The notes under the pieces were generated by a model. That model was not told where the DNA came from, did no database searches, and saw only the letters and a list, made by a program, of their open reading frames with translations. Source: Oscillospiraceae bacterium (lineage in GTDB: Bacteria; Bacillota; Clostridia; Oscillospirales; Ruminococcaceae). From it: 39,435 nt of DNA. The position numbers were made by a program, and so were the translations under genes. The DNA is taken from NCBI GenBank assembly GCA_017399625.1, contig JAFQBT010000041.1, positions 1 to 39,435 on the forward strand, given 5' to 3'. Shown one piece after another: positions 1 through 10,500 of the stretch (positions within the stretch are counted from its first letter, which is position 1; each line of letters opens with the position of its first letter).

Positions 1-504
1 AAGTTCTGTCATATCCTCGGCAGCAAGATAATCTGCCTGAACGGGTATCAGAACATAATCCGAAGCGGACAAGGCATTGATAACCAGCATACCGAGAGAA
101 GGTCTGCAATCAAGCAGCACATAATCGTAATCTTTCTTTACACTATCAATGTACTGCCGCAGTACCGTTTCTCGGCTCATTACATTTACCAATCCAACCT
201 CCACGGCGGACAGTGTTCTGTTTGCAGGGATAAAATCGAATCCCTCATAGTGGTGTTTTATTTCCGGATGTTCATCCTTGCCGCCGACACCGGACACAAC
301 ATCATTCATGACATTACTCAATGTCATTGGCAAATCATGGGGTTTCCGAAGACCCAGCATTTTTGTAAGATCTCCCTGTGGGTCAACGTCCACAAGAAGA
401 ACTTTTTTGCCGTTCATCGCCAAGCCGGCGCCGAGGTTATACACGGTCGTGCTTTTCCCGACGCCGCCCTTTTGATTAGCAACGGCAATTACTTTTGGTT
501 CCAT
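1..504 (-). CDS. parA: ParA/Soj-family partition ATPase (C-terminus outside window)
   Basis: Reading the minus strand from an ATG at 504 gives 168 codons that stay open to the window edge, so the gene is partial at its 3' end. The protein begins [19 protein letters not shown], the deviant Walker A motif (KGGVGKST) of ParA/MinD-type ATPases. It continues with a Walker A' segment ([15 protein letters not shown]) and a Walker B-like stretch ([13 protein letters not shown]). ParA proteins use ATP-dependent DNA binding to position plasmids, chromosomes or integrative elements. The start is supported by AGAAAGGAG about nine bases upstream. In this setting, beside a tRNA-Leu 3' remnant and a small element-type protein, it most likely belongs to an integrative element rather than to the chromosomal parAB locus. 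No parB is visible, but it could lie beyond the left edge. Confidence 0.93.
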   Translation of the reverse strand, partial: MEPKVIAVANQKGGVGKSTTVYNLGAGLAMNGKKVLLVDVDPQGDLTKMLGLRKPHDLPMTLSNVMNDVVSGVGGKDEHPEIKHHYEGFDFIPANRTLSAVEVGLVNVMSRETVLRQYIDSVKKDYDYVLLDCRPSLGMLVINALSASDYVLIPVQADYLAAEDMTEL

Positions 505-532
505 TGGGTTTCTCCTTTCTGTTTTTTGTGAA

Positions 533-560
533 TAAAAAAAGCACCCACAGAAGCGAGTGC
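533..560 (-). terminator. Intrinsic terminator in the leader of parA
   Basis: On the minus strand GCACTC pairs with GGGTGC (one G-T pair) around a short loop and is followed by a run of seven T. It ends about 30 bases upstream of the parA start and reads in the same direction. No minus-strand gene lies immediately upstream, so it is either a leader attenuator or a leftover from a gene displaced by the neighbouring cassette. Confidence 0.6.
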
Positions 561-1020
561 TAATATGCATGGACTTAATATAGTTGCTGAATTAATTGTA
601 TGTCTTGTATTTATTTTTAAAAGGAAGTAAAATATTAGTGTGGATTGTTGAGTTTACTGGAGAAATATGATATGTAAAAAAAGTCGTTTTTTAAGTTAAT
701 GAATAAAGATGTCGAGATATTTAAAAGTAGTGGTAAAGATGTAAATGCTGGGTGTGGACAATTTTATAATGAAAGTATAATGTAAAATAAAGCTTTATAC
801 TAAAAGAACTTATAAATCAAGTAAAATTTCTCAAATAATGCTTGGCCATTGCTCAATGCGGGATAGTAAAAGCTAATAGTTAATGGCTTGTTAATAGCTG
901 CTATGTTGAATGATAATGCAAAAGAAATAATTGATATTTTAATAAATCTATTAGACTGAACTCTTGCACATTATCCTTTCATTCAAAAGGAATAGACTAC
1001 GAGCCAAGGAGTGAGTTAAG
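561..1020. other. AT-rich stretch without a supported gene
   Basis: About 460 bases of low-GC DNA lie between parA and the two-gene cassette. A weak promoter-like pair on the plus strand (TGGACA at 755-760, TATAAT at 776-781, spacing 15) could serve the cassette. I see no RNA gene and no convincing protein. The cassette's ribosome site (AAGGAG) lies at the end of this stretch. Confidence 0.5.
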
Positions 1021-2055
1021 ATGCCGTACACAGTAAAATCAAGTGAAAAAACACGCAAATCTGGTGCAGATGGAGAAACAAAAGCTTTACTATATCTTAT
1101 GAACTTCCGAAGTGATAGTGATGAGATTCATTATTTCATCGTTGATTTTTTTAATGATCTTACTGGTATGGATCGTTTTTCTACAAAGCTATGGGATATT
1201 CAATCTAAGGCAGCAAAAAACAACTCGCCTAAAGCTATTGGTAAAGAATTGGTCACGTTATTTAAAAACTATCTCAGTGAATTTGAATTTGCCTATTATA
1301 TTCTTTTCGTCGGTGGCGTAAGCAACACCCTCCGGATTGATGCTACATTAAATACATTCGATATTAGCAATATAACAACTTCTGCAATGCTTAAGCTGAA
1401 GGAAGGTTTAGAGGAAGAAGCAAACGAAAAAGGATATATCGATAATCAAGATATAACCGATGAAAATATTATGGATTTTCTGAGCAAAGTTCTATTTGTG
1501 ATTGACGATAAAGAACCTAGCGAATACGTAAAAGCAATCATAAAAAATCATCCTGGTATTATTCCTGAAAAACAAATTCTTGATGCCATTTTCAATGAAC
1601 TTAGTGAAGAACAATCCGGAAAGAAAAATAGCAATGTTGAAGGAATCACCATTCAAACAACTGATGAAGCACTCAATTATTGCCGACACTTAACTAATAA
1701 TGAAATTCGCTTATTTGTATTGCAACGCATAATAAATAGAAACCCTGTTGAGAAAGGAGTCCCAACATCATTTATTCCTATTTACAACACGTGGGTACCT
1801 GAACATCAAAAAGATATGCTTGATGAGTGCAAGCAATCCTTATGTCGAGCTCTCTTTAATAAAAATGCGGCCAATTCTTTTTGGGCGCTTTTTGAAAGCA
1901 TATATGACACTATTGTCAAGTACCCGCAATACGATGTTCAACAAATATATCTTTCTATTGATAACGGTGTAAAAAATTCCTCCCCTGATTTTGATATACT
2001 ATCTCTCAAATACTTTATCGCTGTTGTAAAGGACGGTGTACAGGATGATAATTAA
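1021..2055 (+). CDS. Hypothetical 344-aa protein, possible nuclease component of a two-gene ATPase cassette
   Basis: The ATG is preceded by AAGGAGTGAG at a good distance. I do not recognise a named family with certainty. The first 70 residues (GADGETKALLYLM, then an acidic FFNDLTG, then WDIQSKAAK) have the spacing of a PD-(D/E)xK nuclease core with a QxK-type last motif, as in DUF4297/Cap4-like nucleases. This is inference by eye. The rest is predicted mostly helical, with many charged residues and no signal peptide or membrane segment, so a cytoplasmic protein. Its last 11 bases overlap the start of the downstream SMC-like ATPase, which points to translational coupling and a shared complex. 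Pairs of an SMC-like ATPase with a nuclease or sensor are common among anti-phage systems, including the ABC-three-component group, but no specific system can be assigned. Confidence 0.75.
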   Translation: MPYTVKSSEKTRKSGADGETKALLYLMNFRSDSDEIHYFIVDFFNDLTGMDRFSTKLWDIQSKAAKNNSPKAIGKELVTLFKNYLSEFEFAYYILFVGGVSNTLRIDATLNTFDISNITTSAMLKLKEGLEEEANEKGYIDNQDITDENIMDFLSKVLFVIDDKEPSEYVKAIIKNHPGIIPEKQILDAIFNELSEEQSGKKNSNVEGITIQTTDEALNYCRHLTNNEIRLFVLQRIINRNPVEKGVPTSFIPIYNTWVPEHQKDMLDECKQSLCRALFNKNAANSFWALFESIYDTIVKYPQYDVQQIYLSIDNGVKNSSPDFDILSLKYFIAVVKDGVQDDN

Positions 2056-3652
2056 GCGAACTGCAGTTGGTAACGGAACAGAAGCTTTTGTTGAAAGTAA
2101 ATATGTTGAAGGATTAAACATTATTTCTAGCGATGATAACAACAAAGGAAAGACTATTGCAATTCAATCTATGATGTATGCCTTAGGTAATGATCCTACT
2201 TTTCCTACGACATTTGACTATAAAGATTACTATCACTACATAGAATTCGAAGTAAATGGAACGCTCTATCAACTTTGTCGTAACAATAGTAGTTTTATTT
2301 TAAAACACGATGATGTTTTAATGGTTTTTGATAGTGTATCTGAATTAAAACGATATTGGACTAAGCACATTTTCAGATTGCCACAAATAATTAAAAACCA
2401 AATTTCAAAAATCGTAGATCCCGTACTTTTTCTGCAACTCTTTTTTATCGGCCAGGACAAAAAGGATACATCAAATATTTCTCACTCTGGTTTATACAAC
2501 AAGCAAGATTATATCAATATGTTGTTTGATATATGTGATGCCAGTGGTATTGAGCTCGATGAAGAAGAAATCAAAAAAATAAAAGATCGGATTAAGCATT
2601 TAAAAGATGAACGAGATATTTTACTTAAACAGCATAAAATTTTGAAATCACAAAAGCCCCCCATTAGCTACCTCAGTTCCGCCAATGACCGGGCAACTTT
2701 TGGAAAGAAGATTGATGCTCTTGAGAAAATAAACTCTAAAATTGCTGAACTACGAAAGGCACGAAATACAGCCGCAACAAGAAAAGCAAGATGGGAAACC
2801 ACCCTAAAGGAGCTTCGTTCTTTAAACCGAACCATCGATAGTGGAGAATTGCGTTGTATGGATTGTGATTCAACAAACATTTCTTTTAGCTCATCCAAGA
2901 AAAATGGGTATGCATTTGATGTCTCATCAGTCGATATGAGAAACGAAATAATTGCATCTATTAAAGAAAAAATTGAGACATACGATGAAGAAATTGAGAA
3001 ACTTGCATCCCTAATCACAGAAGCACAAGATGAATTAACCAGTTTAATGTCCGAAGAAATCATCACGCTTGAATCGCTAGTAGCATATAAAGAAGATATT
3101 TTTAACGCGGCTGATGCAGAATCTCGAATTCGTGAAATCGATGATCAAATTGCCACATTGAATTCCCAATTACAGATAAATGCAAACACAACGCAATCGA
3201 AAAAAGACAAACAGAACAGCATCCTAAATTGTATCACTCAGATTATGAATGACACATACCAAGTGATTGACCCAACTGGAAATTTGTATTTCGATGGTCT
3301 ATTCACCAAAAGAGATGAAACGTATTCAGGTAGTGAAGCTACGGTATTTCATCTCGTAAAGCTTTACGCAATCTGTAAGGTTATTGGTCATACTTATCCT
3401 ATAGTTGTAGATTCCTTCAGAGCTGAGGATTTATCAACTGCAAAAGAAGCAATCGTAATAGATCTCTATTCGAGTATTCCTAACCAAGTTATTTTCACAA
3501 CAACATTAAAAACTGAAGAGCTTGGAAAATACGATAAAATTCGGAATATTCATCATATTGATTATAAGGACCATATTGCAAGTAAAATGCTGACAAGTGA
3601 TTATTTGCCAGAGTTCAAGCGAATTATGTCCTCATTATCTATCAACGTCTAA
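2045..3652 (+). CDS. SMC/Rad50-like ATPase with central CxxC, partner of the upstream gene
   Basis: This cytoplasmic ATPase has the layout of Rad50/RecN-type proteins. A P-loop lies near residues 29-38 (DDNNKGKT, lacking the usual first glycine), followed by long coiled-coil segments (about 170-270 and 295-380). Between them is a single CMDC motif near residue 277 that resembles a zinc hook. A signature-like SGSEA is near 430, and a Walker B-like YPIVVDS is followed by an acidic pair. Start choice: a GTG at 2036 would sit on top of the ribosome site, so the ATG at 2045 (AAAGGA upstream) is preferred. It overlaps the end of the preceding gene. The family resembles ATPases of ABC-three-component and similar defence cassettes. 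A third component is not seen here, so a two-gene version or a distinct system is possible. Confidence 0.82.
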   Translation: MIIKRTAVGNGTEAFVESKYVEGLNIISSDDNNKGKTIAIQSMMYALGNDPTFPTTFDYKDYYHYIEFEVNGTLYQLCRNNSSFILKHDDVLMVFDSVSELKRYWTKHIFRLPQIIKNQISKIVDPVLFLQLFFIGQDKKDTSNISHSGLYNKQDYINMLFDICDASGIELDEEEIKKIKDRIKHLKDERDILLKQHKILKSQKPPISYLSSANDRATFGKKIDALEKINSKIAELRKARNTAATRKARWETTLKELRSLNRTIDSGELRCMDCDSTNISFSSSKKNGYAFDVSSVDMRNEIIASIKEKIETYDEEIEKLASLITEAQDELTSLMSEEIITLESLVAYKEDIFNAADAESRIREIDDQIATLNSQLQINANTTQSKKDKQNSILNCITQIMNDTYQVIDPTGNLYFDGLFTKRDETYSGSEATVFHLVKLYAICKVIGHTYPIVVDSFRAEDLSTAKEAIVIDLYSSIPNQVIFTTTLKTEELGKYDKIRNIHHIDYKDHIASKMLTSDYLPEFKRIMSSLSINV

Positions 3653-3701
3653 TATGTGTTATTCAGTTTGATTTGATGACTGACCGCTAACTAAATAATC
3701 C

Positions 3702-3752
3702 AAAGCACCGATGCCCGGGGAGCCTTTCGTCCCTCCGGGCATCAGTTGCTTT
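3702..3752 (+). terminator. Long hairpin after the ATPase cassette
   Basis: GATGCCCGG (3710-3718) pairs with CCGGGCATC (3735-3743), and flanking AAAGCA and TGCTTT extend the stem. There is only a weak T-rich tail, so this may be a terminator or a 3' stabilising structure. Confidence 0.6.
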
Positions 3753-3788
3753 AGTTAAATGCATGTATTTGCTATGGGAAATATGTAT

Positions 3789-3947
3789 TCATCTAAATTT
3801 TGCTTTTGCTAGTTTGATGATTATATCATCAACGCAATCTACGTATCGTCCTTTGCGGATAAGTGAGTTCCTTAAATCGATCAGACTTTGCAGCAAAATT
3901 TCAAATTCTTTTTTATTTAGATACAAATAATACTTTTCATTTTCCAT
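3789..3947 (-). CDS. Small 52-aa element-associated hypothetical protein
   Basis: The 52-residue protein starts MENEKYYLYLNKKEFEILL and continues with a helical segment ending in basic residues. The ATG at 3947 is chosen because GAGGT lies seven bases upstream. An in-frame extension to 4064 reads through non-coding-looking DNA and has no ribosome site. Short proteins of this shape (about 50-60 aa, with a LxxLIDLRNxLxxxGRYxDxVDDxxxKL pattern) are familiar from integrative elements of Firmicutes. Their function is unknown. It lies about 230 bases from the tRNA-Leu 3' remnant, consistent with being the last gene at this element end. Confidence 0.75.
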   Translation of the reverse strand: MENEKYYLYLNKKEFEILLQSLIDLRNSLIRKGRYVDCVDDIIIKLAKAKFR

Positions 3948-4011
3948 AGCCAAACCTCGGTTTGTCTGTAAATTTATCAACAGCAGATGTCCTTTTATGA
4001 TTTTACAAACG

Positions 4012-4044
4012 CCCTCCGAATGCCCTCCGGAGGGTTTTATTATT
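4012..4044 (+). terminator. Hairpin with T-rich tail
   Basis: CCCTCCG (4012-4018) pairs with CGGAGGG (4028-4034), and the tail TTTTATTATT follows. CCCTCCGGAGGG inside it is also a perfect palindrome. It lies upstream of the small minus-strand gene, with no plus-strand gene before it. Confidence 0.4.
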
Positions 4045-4180
4045 GGAAAAGTTCTCATGCTCAAAATTTCTTTTATTTAATCTACCTTGTCAAACAAAGT
4101 TGATGCTCATGCGATTTTTTAGCTTCGCCAAGTTCCACTAATTTCTGCTATGTTACACCACTTTCCACATAGCGTCTATA

Positions 4181-4236
4181 ACTCAAAATCCGTTGATAGC
4201 GATATCGTGTGGGTTCGACCCCCATCACCGGCACCA
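4181..4236 (+). other. 3' part of tRNA-Leu(CAA): attachment-site remnant
   Basis: From the anticodon loop (CTCAAAATCC) onward this reads as a tRNA-Leu. A variable arm is followed by a T-arm (GTGGGTTCGACCCCCAT), an acceptor strand CACCGGC, discriminator A and an encoded CCA. The 5' half (expected GCCGGTG acceptor strand and D-arm) is missing, so it cannot be a working tRNA. Site-specific recombinases often integrate in tRNA 3' halves and leave this footprint at the far end of an element. The intact tRNA and the integrase would then lie to the left of the window. Confidence 0.8.
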
Positions 4237-4311
4237 CAATCTCCACTCAAAAGTGGGTAAATAAAAGCGGATAACCTTTGGGAAAAGGTTATCCGTTTTT
4301 TTTGTTGCTTA
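4224..4311 (+). repeat. Direct repeat, left copy (tRNA 3' end plus terminator)
   Basis: This starts in the tRNA acceptor strand (ATCACCGGCACCA) and runs through the following terminator to GTTGC. It matches 19,913-19,998 with about five substitutions and small length changes in the T-run. The two copies bracket about 15.7 kb of accessory genes. Confidence 0.85.
4268..4303 (+). terminator. Intrinsic terminator behind the tRNA remnant
   Basis: CGGATAACCTTT pairs perfectly with AAAGGTTATCCG across a four-base loop and is followed by eight T. It is the natural terminator of the tRNA transcript. Confidence 0.9.
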
Positions 4312-4456
4312 TTTGGGCTGTTTTTAGATGGAAAACGATAAAAAATTTGTGCGGGTTCGGGGAGATGGCGGAATCAGGTGAAGCACATAAACATGATATT
4401 GGCTAAACACTTAAATTTTTTATCTATTTCCTGTTGCAAAAAACAAGTCTTTTTGT

Positions 4457-4490
4457 CTATTGGATTGTAAAGCAATTTACAATCCAATAG
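4457..4490 (+). promoter_or_regulatory. Perfect 15-bp hairpin directly before the Rhs ribosome site
   Basis: CTATTGGATTGTAAA (4457-4471) pairs perfectly with TTTACAATCCAATAG (4476-4490) across a GCAA tetraloop of the stable GNRA class. GAGGAGG follows at once, then the ATG at 4505. In RNA it would sit against the ribosome site, so it could stabilise the 5' end or modulate translation. As DNA it could be an operator. Confidence 0.7.
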
Positions 4491-4504
4491 AGGAGGATGT
4501 AAAA

Positions 4505-7500
4505 ATGAAAATTTTCAGGAAATTACTTAGCTTGTTTTTGGCATTTTTGTTCGTACTGCAATTATTTCCGCTTAGATATATCGGAAATTTTGCAGTCGAA
4601 GCATTTGCTTTGGAAAGCAATCAAAACATAAATGGGTACAATTTCGATATTCCAAAAGAATCGGATAATACCATTAATGTGGAAATTCCGGAAACCATCA
4701 TTGAACCGGAAGGATATTCATATAAAGAAACTGCATATGAGTATGAGTACGATGAAGCATTGAGCGAAAATGAAAATCGCTTTTTGGAAATAATCTTCGA
4801 AAACACATATTTTTCAGAACTTACAAATGATGAAAAAGCTTTTGTCTGCTCGTACATATCTTTGACAGAGGCTCAGTTGCAGACTCTTGAGCAAAGGGAA
4901 TATCCTCTTATTGCTTCAGCAAATATAGTTGATTTAACTGAGAAATCCAAAAAAACATTTAATGAAATACTTTCCTTAAACCTTTCTCCCAATACCATAA
5001 AGATTATATTGGATGAATTTCATATTTATTTTGAAAACGTCAATGATTCTATTATAAATACAGCAACAGACACTACCATAAGAAATTATCTTTTAAATGG
5101 TTACAGTGTTAATGAAGCAGTGAATGCTTATGCTATCAGTCAAACAATAGATATCGAAACGGATGAACTTTTAGTTTGTGAAAACAACGAAGATATCGAA
5201 ACATCTTTAAATAAAAGCGAAGTTGCACAAATAGAAGAATTTGCTTCTATTTATTCTGTCTCTTCTGCCGCAATTCTTTCTTATGTGGAGGAAAATAGCC
5301 TTACTGCAGCAGAAATCGAAAACGTATCATCGAAAATTGATGCAAATATCGGTTCTATATTAGAAGAGTATTCCACAACTTCCACATCTGACGAAGCAAC
5401 TTATGAAATCTATTCTCCATACTATTACAGGTACGATGAAAATGAATTTGTGTCTCTTAATACCGGAGACATAACTTATGAAACTGTTGATTACACCTTA
5501 CCCGGTAAAAATGGATTGGACTTGGTTATTGCAAGAAGATACAATACGTTAGATTCAAAAATATACGAGATCTATCCTTACTCTTATTATAATGGTGACA
5601 TCTATCACCAAACGGTTCAGAAATTTAACAATAACCACAACGTTAATATGTTTGGTTTGGGACAAGGATGGAGTTTTTGTTTTTCATCTATCGAAAAAAT
5701 GGGTGGTAATAAATATGTTCATTTAGCAAACGGCGGCGTTTATCAAATACATTCACAATCCGGAGAACCTCTAAGCCTCCTCGGATATGAATATGATGAT
5801 GTCCGAATTTCAATTTATGGTTATGAATATGATAGTAATTATTTCCCACTATATAAATTGGAATATTATGACGGCATATGTGAATATTTCACTCATGATG
5901 GTAAATTAAGTAAGATAGAAGACAGGTATGAAAACTCACTTACTTTTGCATACAGTACCCAAAACGGTTATCCTCATATTACTATCACTGATACATTTGG
6001 TCATAACACCGTCATTTCAAGCGTATCAACAGAAACCGGTCACAAAATGACTGTCGCTCTTTCTAATGGAGAAGAGTTAATATATAATGTTATTGAACAC
6101 GAGAGTGGAGTGAGCGGCATATCATCATATAAAGATGCCGCAGGAAACGAAACCAATTATAGCTATACTTTGTTTGAATGCAGCTATTATAATAATTATA
6201 ATAATACTTATTTTGCATTAAGTACCATAACTCATCCAACCTATGCTAAGACTATATTCGATTACGAAATCGAAAGAACGAATACTTCTGCTTGGTATAG
6301 CTATTATACCGAAAACGTTCCGAAACTCTCCTTGCGTAAGGACCTTATTTCGGAAGAAGCATATAATATAATTGAATATGAATATATCAACGGCACTTCA
6401 CTAAAACATACATATCGTACAATTATTACTGACGCAAATGAAGTTACTAAAGATATTACTTTTAACTGGAAACATAAAATAGATCACGTTAAAACGACTA
6501 TGAACGACTCCGTAATATTGGAAACCGATTACAGTTATCGTTTAATAAACAGTCATACTGATAGTGAAACGAATCGTTACTATAACTCCAACGCAAATGA
6601 CTATTTAGAATCAACCGTAAGGTATATACGCAATTCCGAAAATCTTATTGTCCATACATGGTCAACTTATGCTGATAGTTTTGATTATGATTCTGAATAT
6701 TTAATGTCAAATAGCTATCACAATTATGGACTCATTTCATCTAAAAGTTATAAAACTAATCCTGATACAGCCGTTAAAATAAAAAACACGTATAATACAA
6801 ACTGCAAAAACATTATTAAATCTGAAATACGTGTAAACGATTCTGTTATCCAAACAACAGACTACACTTATGATAATTTTGGAAATGTTCTTACTGCAAA
6901 AACATATGGTACGGATTCATCAACCTATGAACTCACCGAATACACCTATCAAAATGGCGCATATCTTACTCAGGAAAAACATTCTTCTGTAAAAACATCC
7001 GACGGAACTTCTGCAATCGGCACCTCTGGAAGCGCTGACGGCATTATCATTTTTAATTATACCTATGATAATTCCGGTCGTCTTTCTTCCTCTAAAGATG
7101 GAAAAGGCAATATGACAGAGTATGAATATGACGCCCTCGGAAATATAACCAAAATCACAAATCCGGATAACACAACCGTTACCTACACCCGCAACTATTC
7201 AGACAACTATGTCATCGTCAAGGACGAGAACGGCGCACAAATAAAATACACCTATACTCCCCTCGGTCTTGAATATGAAACAATCGATGTTTCAACCGGA
7301 AACGTCATAACAAGGAAAGAATACGATAACAGTTCCCGCCTTGCTAAAGTTTCCGAATTTATTCATGGCTCAGTAACAGAATATACCTACGATTACCTCG
7401 ACAGAATTACTTCCGAAACTGTAAAACAGGGAAATACCGTTCTTTCCCAGACTCTTTACAGCTATGAATATGCTGTCGAAAACGGAACCTACAACAAAGT

Positions 7501-10500
7501 CACTAAAACTGTTGTCGGCGACAGCAACGCTCCTTCCGTTGTTACAACCGAATACACCGATAAACACGGAAACATTGCAAAAACCGGCAAAATCATTGAC
7601 GGTGTTGAATATTTCGATACCTATACCTATGACTATGTTGGAAACAATACCGGAGTTCTTACCGCGGCAGATTCTGCAAAAGGTCTTGATTCGACCTCCG
7701 CGTATGAATATAACTATAACGGTCAGGTAACAAAAACAACCAACGCAAACAATCAGTACACAACAAATACATACAACGAATTCGGAAGGCTTGTTACATC
7801 AACCGACTATGCCGGAACTCCGACCAACTACACTTACGATTCTCTTGGCAGACTTACAAGCCAAACCATAACCATCGAAAACGGCAAAACTTCCACAACG
7901 AAATATGAGTACGATGCCGCAGGCAACATTATCCGCGAATGGAACCAGGTTAATGCGGTCGGTTCTTCGGCACAATGGAACAAAACCGAATATACCTATG
8001 ACAGCCGCAACCGTCTTACTTCCGTAAAACAGTACAACGGCAGCACCCTTGCAAGCACCACCAGCTATACTTATGACGGTGTTGGCAACGTTCTCACCAT
8101 GACCTCCGGCGGAAAAACTACCACCTACACCTACGACAGGTTCGGCAATGTACTTACGGAAAAGGACGCTCTGAATAGGACGAAAACCTACACCTACAGC
8201 GACCTTGGCCGGCTTGAATCCGTAACCGACAGAAACGGCATCGAAACCGAATATTTCTATGATGCTCTCGGAAGAATAATAAAAACCGAAGCAACCGATG
8301 GCACAGATACCGAAACTCAGACATTCACTTATTCCAAAACCGGGCAGGTGCTTTCCAAAGCGAATGACAGCTCCACAACCACATACACTTACGACGATTT
8401 GGGAAGAATTGCAAGCATATCCGAGTTTTCGGAAAGAATTACAGAAATCCCCGAAGATCCGGAACCGGTGGAACCTGAACCGGACCCGAACCCTGAACCC
8501 GGCGCTGAGTTTACGGTAACGCTTAATCCTAATGGCGGAAGGATAAATGCCTCAATCGGCAATGTAACGATTACAGTTCAAAACGGAGATACATATTCCC
8601 TTCCGACCCCAGCAAGGCTTTCGTACACCTTCAATGGCTGGTATTACGGAACTGAAAAAATCGAAAACGGTGATACCGTTAACCTTACAATGAATGCAAC
8701 TTTTGTTGCAAACTGGTCTTCCGGTTCCGGAATAACCGACCCGATTACTCCTCCACTTATCGAAATGGGTGAAGAAGATGAGGAAGAATCTTCGACATTT
8801 TCCCTTGAAGAAACAGCCGAAACAGACGAAACCACCGCAAGTTATTGTAAAAATTATACATATGACCTCGCCGGAAATCGTACAGGATTCACTCTTGAAA
8901 AAGGCGGCGAAACGGTTCATAATATTAGTTACAGTTACGATAACCTGAATCGTCTTTTGACCGTTTCTGAAAACGGAGCCATAGAGGCAACCTATACATA
9001 CGATACAAACGGTAATCGTGCTTCCCTTACACTCGGCAACGGGGTAACTACGACTTATTCGTACAACCTTGCGAACTGGGTGACGAACCTTTCCAACAAG
9101 AATAGCAGCGGAGCAACTCTTTCCAGTTATGCATACACTTACTATGCTTCGGGTAATCAAAAGAGCAAAACCGACAACACCGGAAAAGTAACAAGCTATG
9201 TTTATGACGGTTTGGGTAGGCTTACGAGCGAGAGCGAAATCGGCGGAGTAACGCTGAGTTACACTTATGATTCCGCAGGTAACCGCACGAAACTCACCGC
9301 AACGGGAACGGAAAGCTATGTAATCGATTACACTTACAACAATGTAAACCAGCTTACAAGCGAAACCAAAACCGAAAGCGGAGCGACTGAAACCACAAGT
9401 TACACCTATGATGCCAACGGAAACATGCTTTCCAAAACATCACCCGAAGGAACTCAGGCGAATACCTACAATAACCTGAACCAGCTTGTTTCTTCCATTA
9501 CTGCCGGTGTTACAATCAGTTACACCTACAACGTTGACGGAATCCGAACCTCGAAAACAGTCGGAACAGCCACCACAGATTACCTTCTTGACGGCGGAAA
9601 CGTAGTTGCAGAATCACAAAACGGCGATGTAACAGCTACTTATTTGCGCGGTGCAAATCTTTTGAGCACGGATAACGGAACGAGCACGAGCTATTATCTT
9701 TTTAATGCTCACGGAGATGTAACCGGACTTACTAACGGTGCTCAAACAATCGTAAAGAGCTATGATTACGACGCTTTCGGTAATGAAAAAGAGCCAAGTG
9801 CAACTGACGATAACCCCTTCCGTTACTGCGGAGAATATTTCGACAAAGAAACCGGAACTTACTATCTCAGGGCGAGATATTACGACCCGGTAGTTGGTAG
9901 ATTTACTTCTCAAGACAGTGTTCGTTATACCGAAAGGTCTTTGCCGACCGGAAACGTAATTGACCCGCTTAGTCTTAACTATTACACCTATTCCGCAAAC
10001 AACCCGGTTATGTATTGTGACCCAAGCGGTAATGTTTGGGAAACAATCTTTGATATTGTATCACTCGGTGCAAGTTTCATAGAAGCTCTCGAAGACCCAA
10101 CCGATGGTTGGCTTTGGGTCGGTGTTGCCGCAGATGCAGTTGACCTTATTCCTTTTGTAACAGGTGTTGGAGAAGTTACAAGAGCTATAAGAATTGCTGA
10201 TGCCGTCGATAATGCTCACGATGCAGGAAAAGTTGTTAATGTTGCAGGGGATGCGGTAAAACACGGAAAAAAGTATAATCCTCAGGGTAAGCTCATTGAT
10301 GTAAATGAATCAATGAGTGAATATTCAAGGAAGTATCAAACTTTTGTTACTGGACAAACAAATAAAGCTTATCTTTTAAACGGTGTAAAATTCGACGGTA
10401 TAACACCTGAAGGTATCTTAATGGAAGCAAAGGGGAAATACTCGAATTTTGTAAACAAACAGACAGGTAATTTCTATTCATGGTTTAAAGGCGCTGATAG

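Noticed and set aside
700-790. A 28-codon plus-strand frame starting ATGAATAAAGATG
   Set aside because: No ribosome site and no family resemblance. Chance is likely in AT-rich DNA.
1-4236. Reading this part as a plasmid partition locus
   Set aside because: No replication gene or parB is visible, and the tRNA remnant favours an integrated element. The left edge is cut, so this remains open.
4360-4395. GGAGATGGCGGAATCAGGTG looks like the 5' half of a tRNA-Leu
   Set aside because: It lies after, not before, the 3' half, and the acceptor and D-arm pairings are not met, so at most a distant relic.
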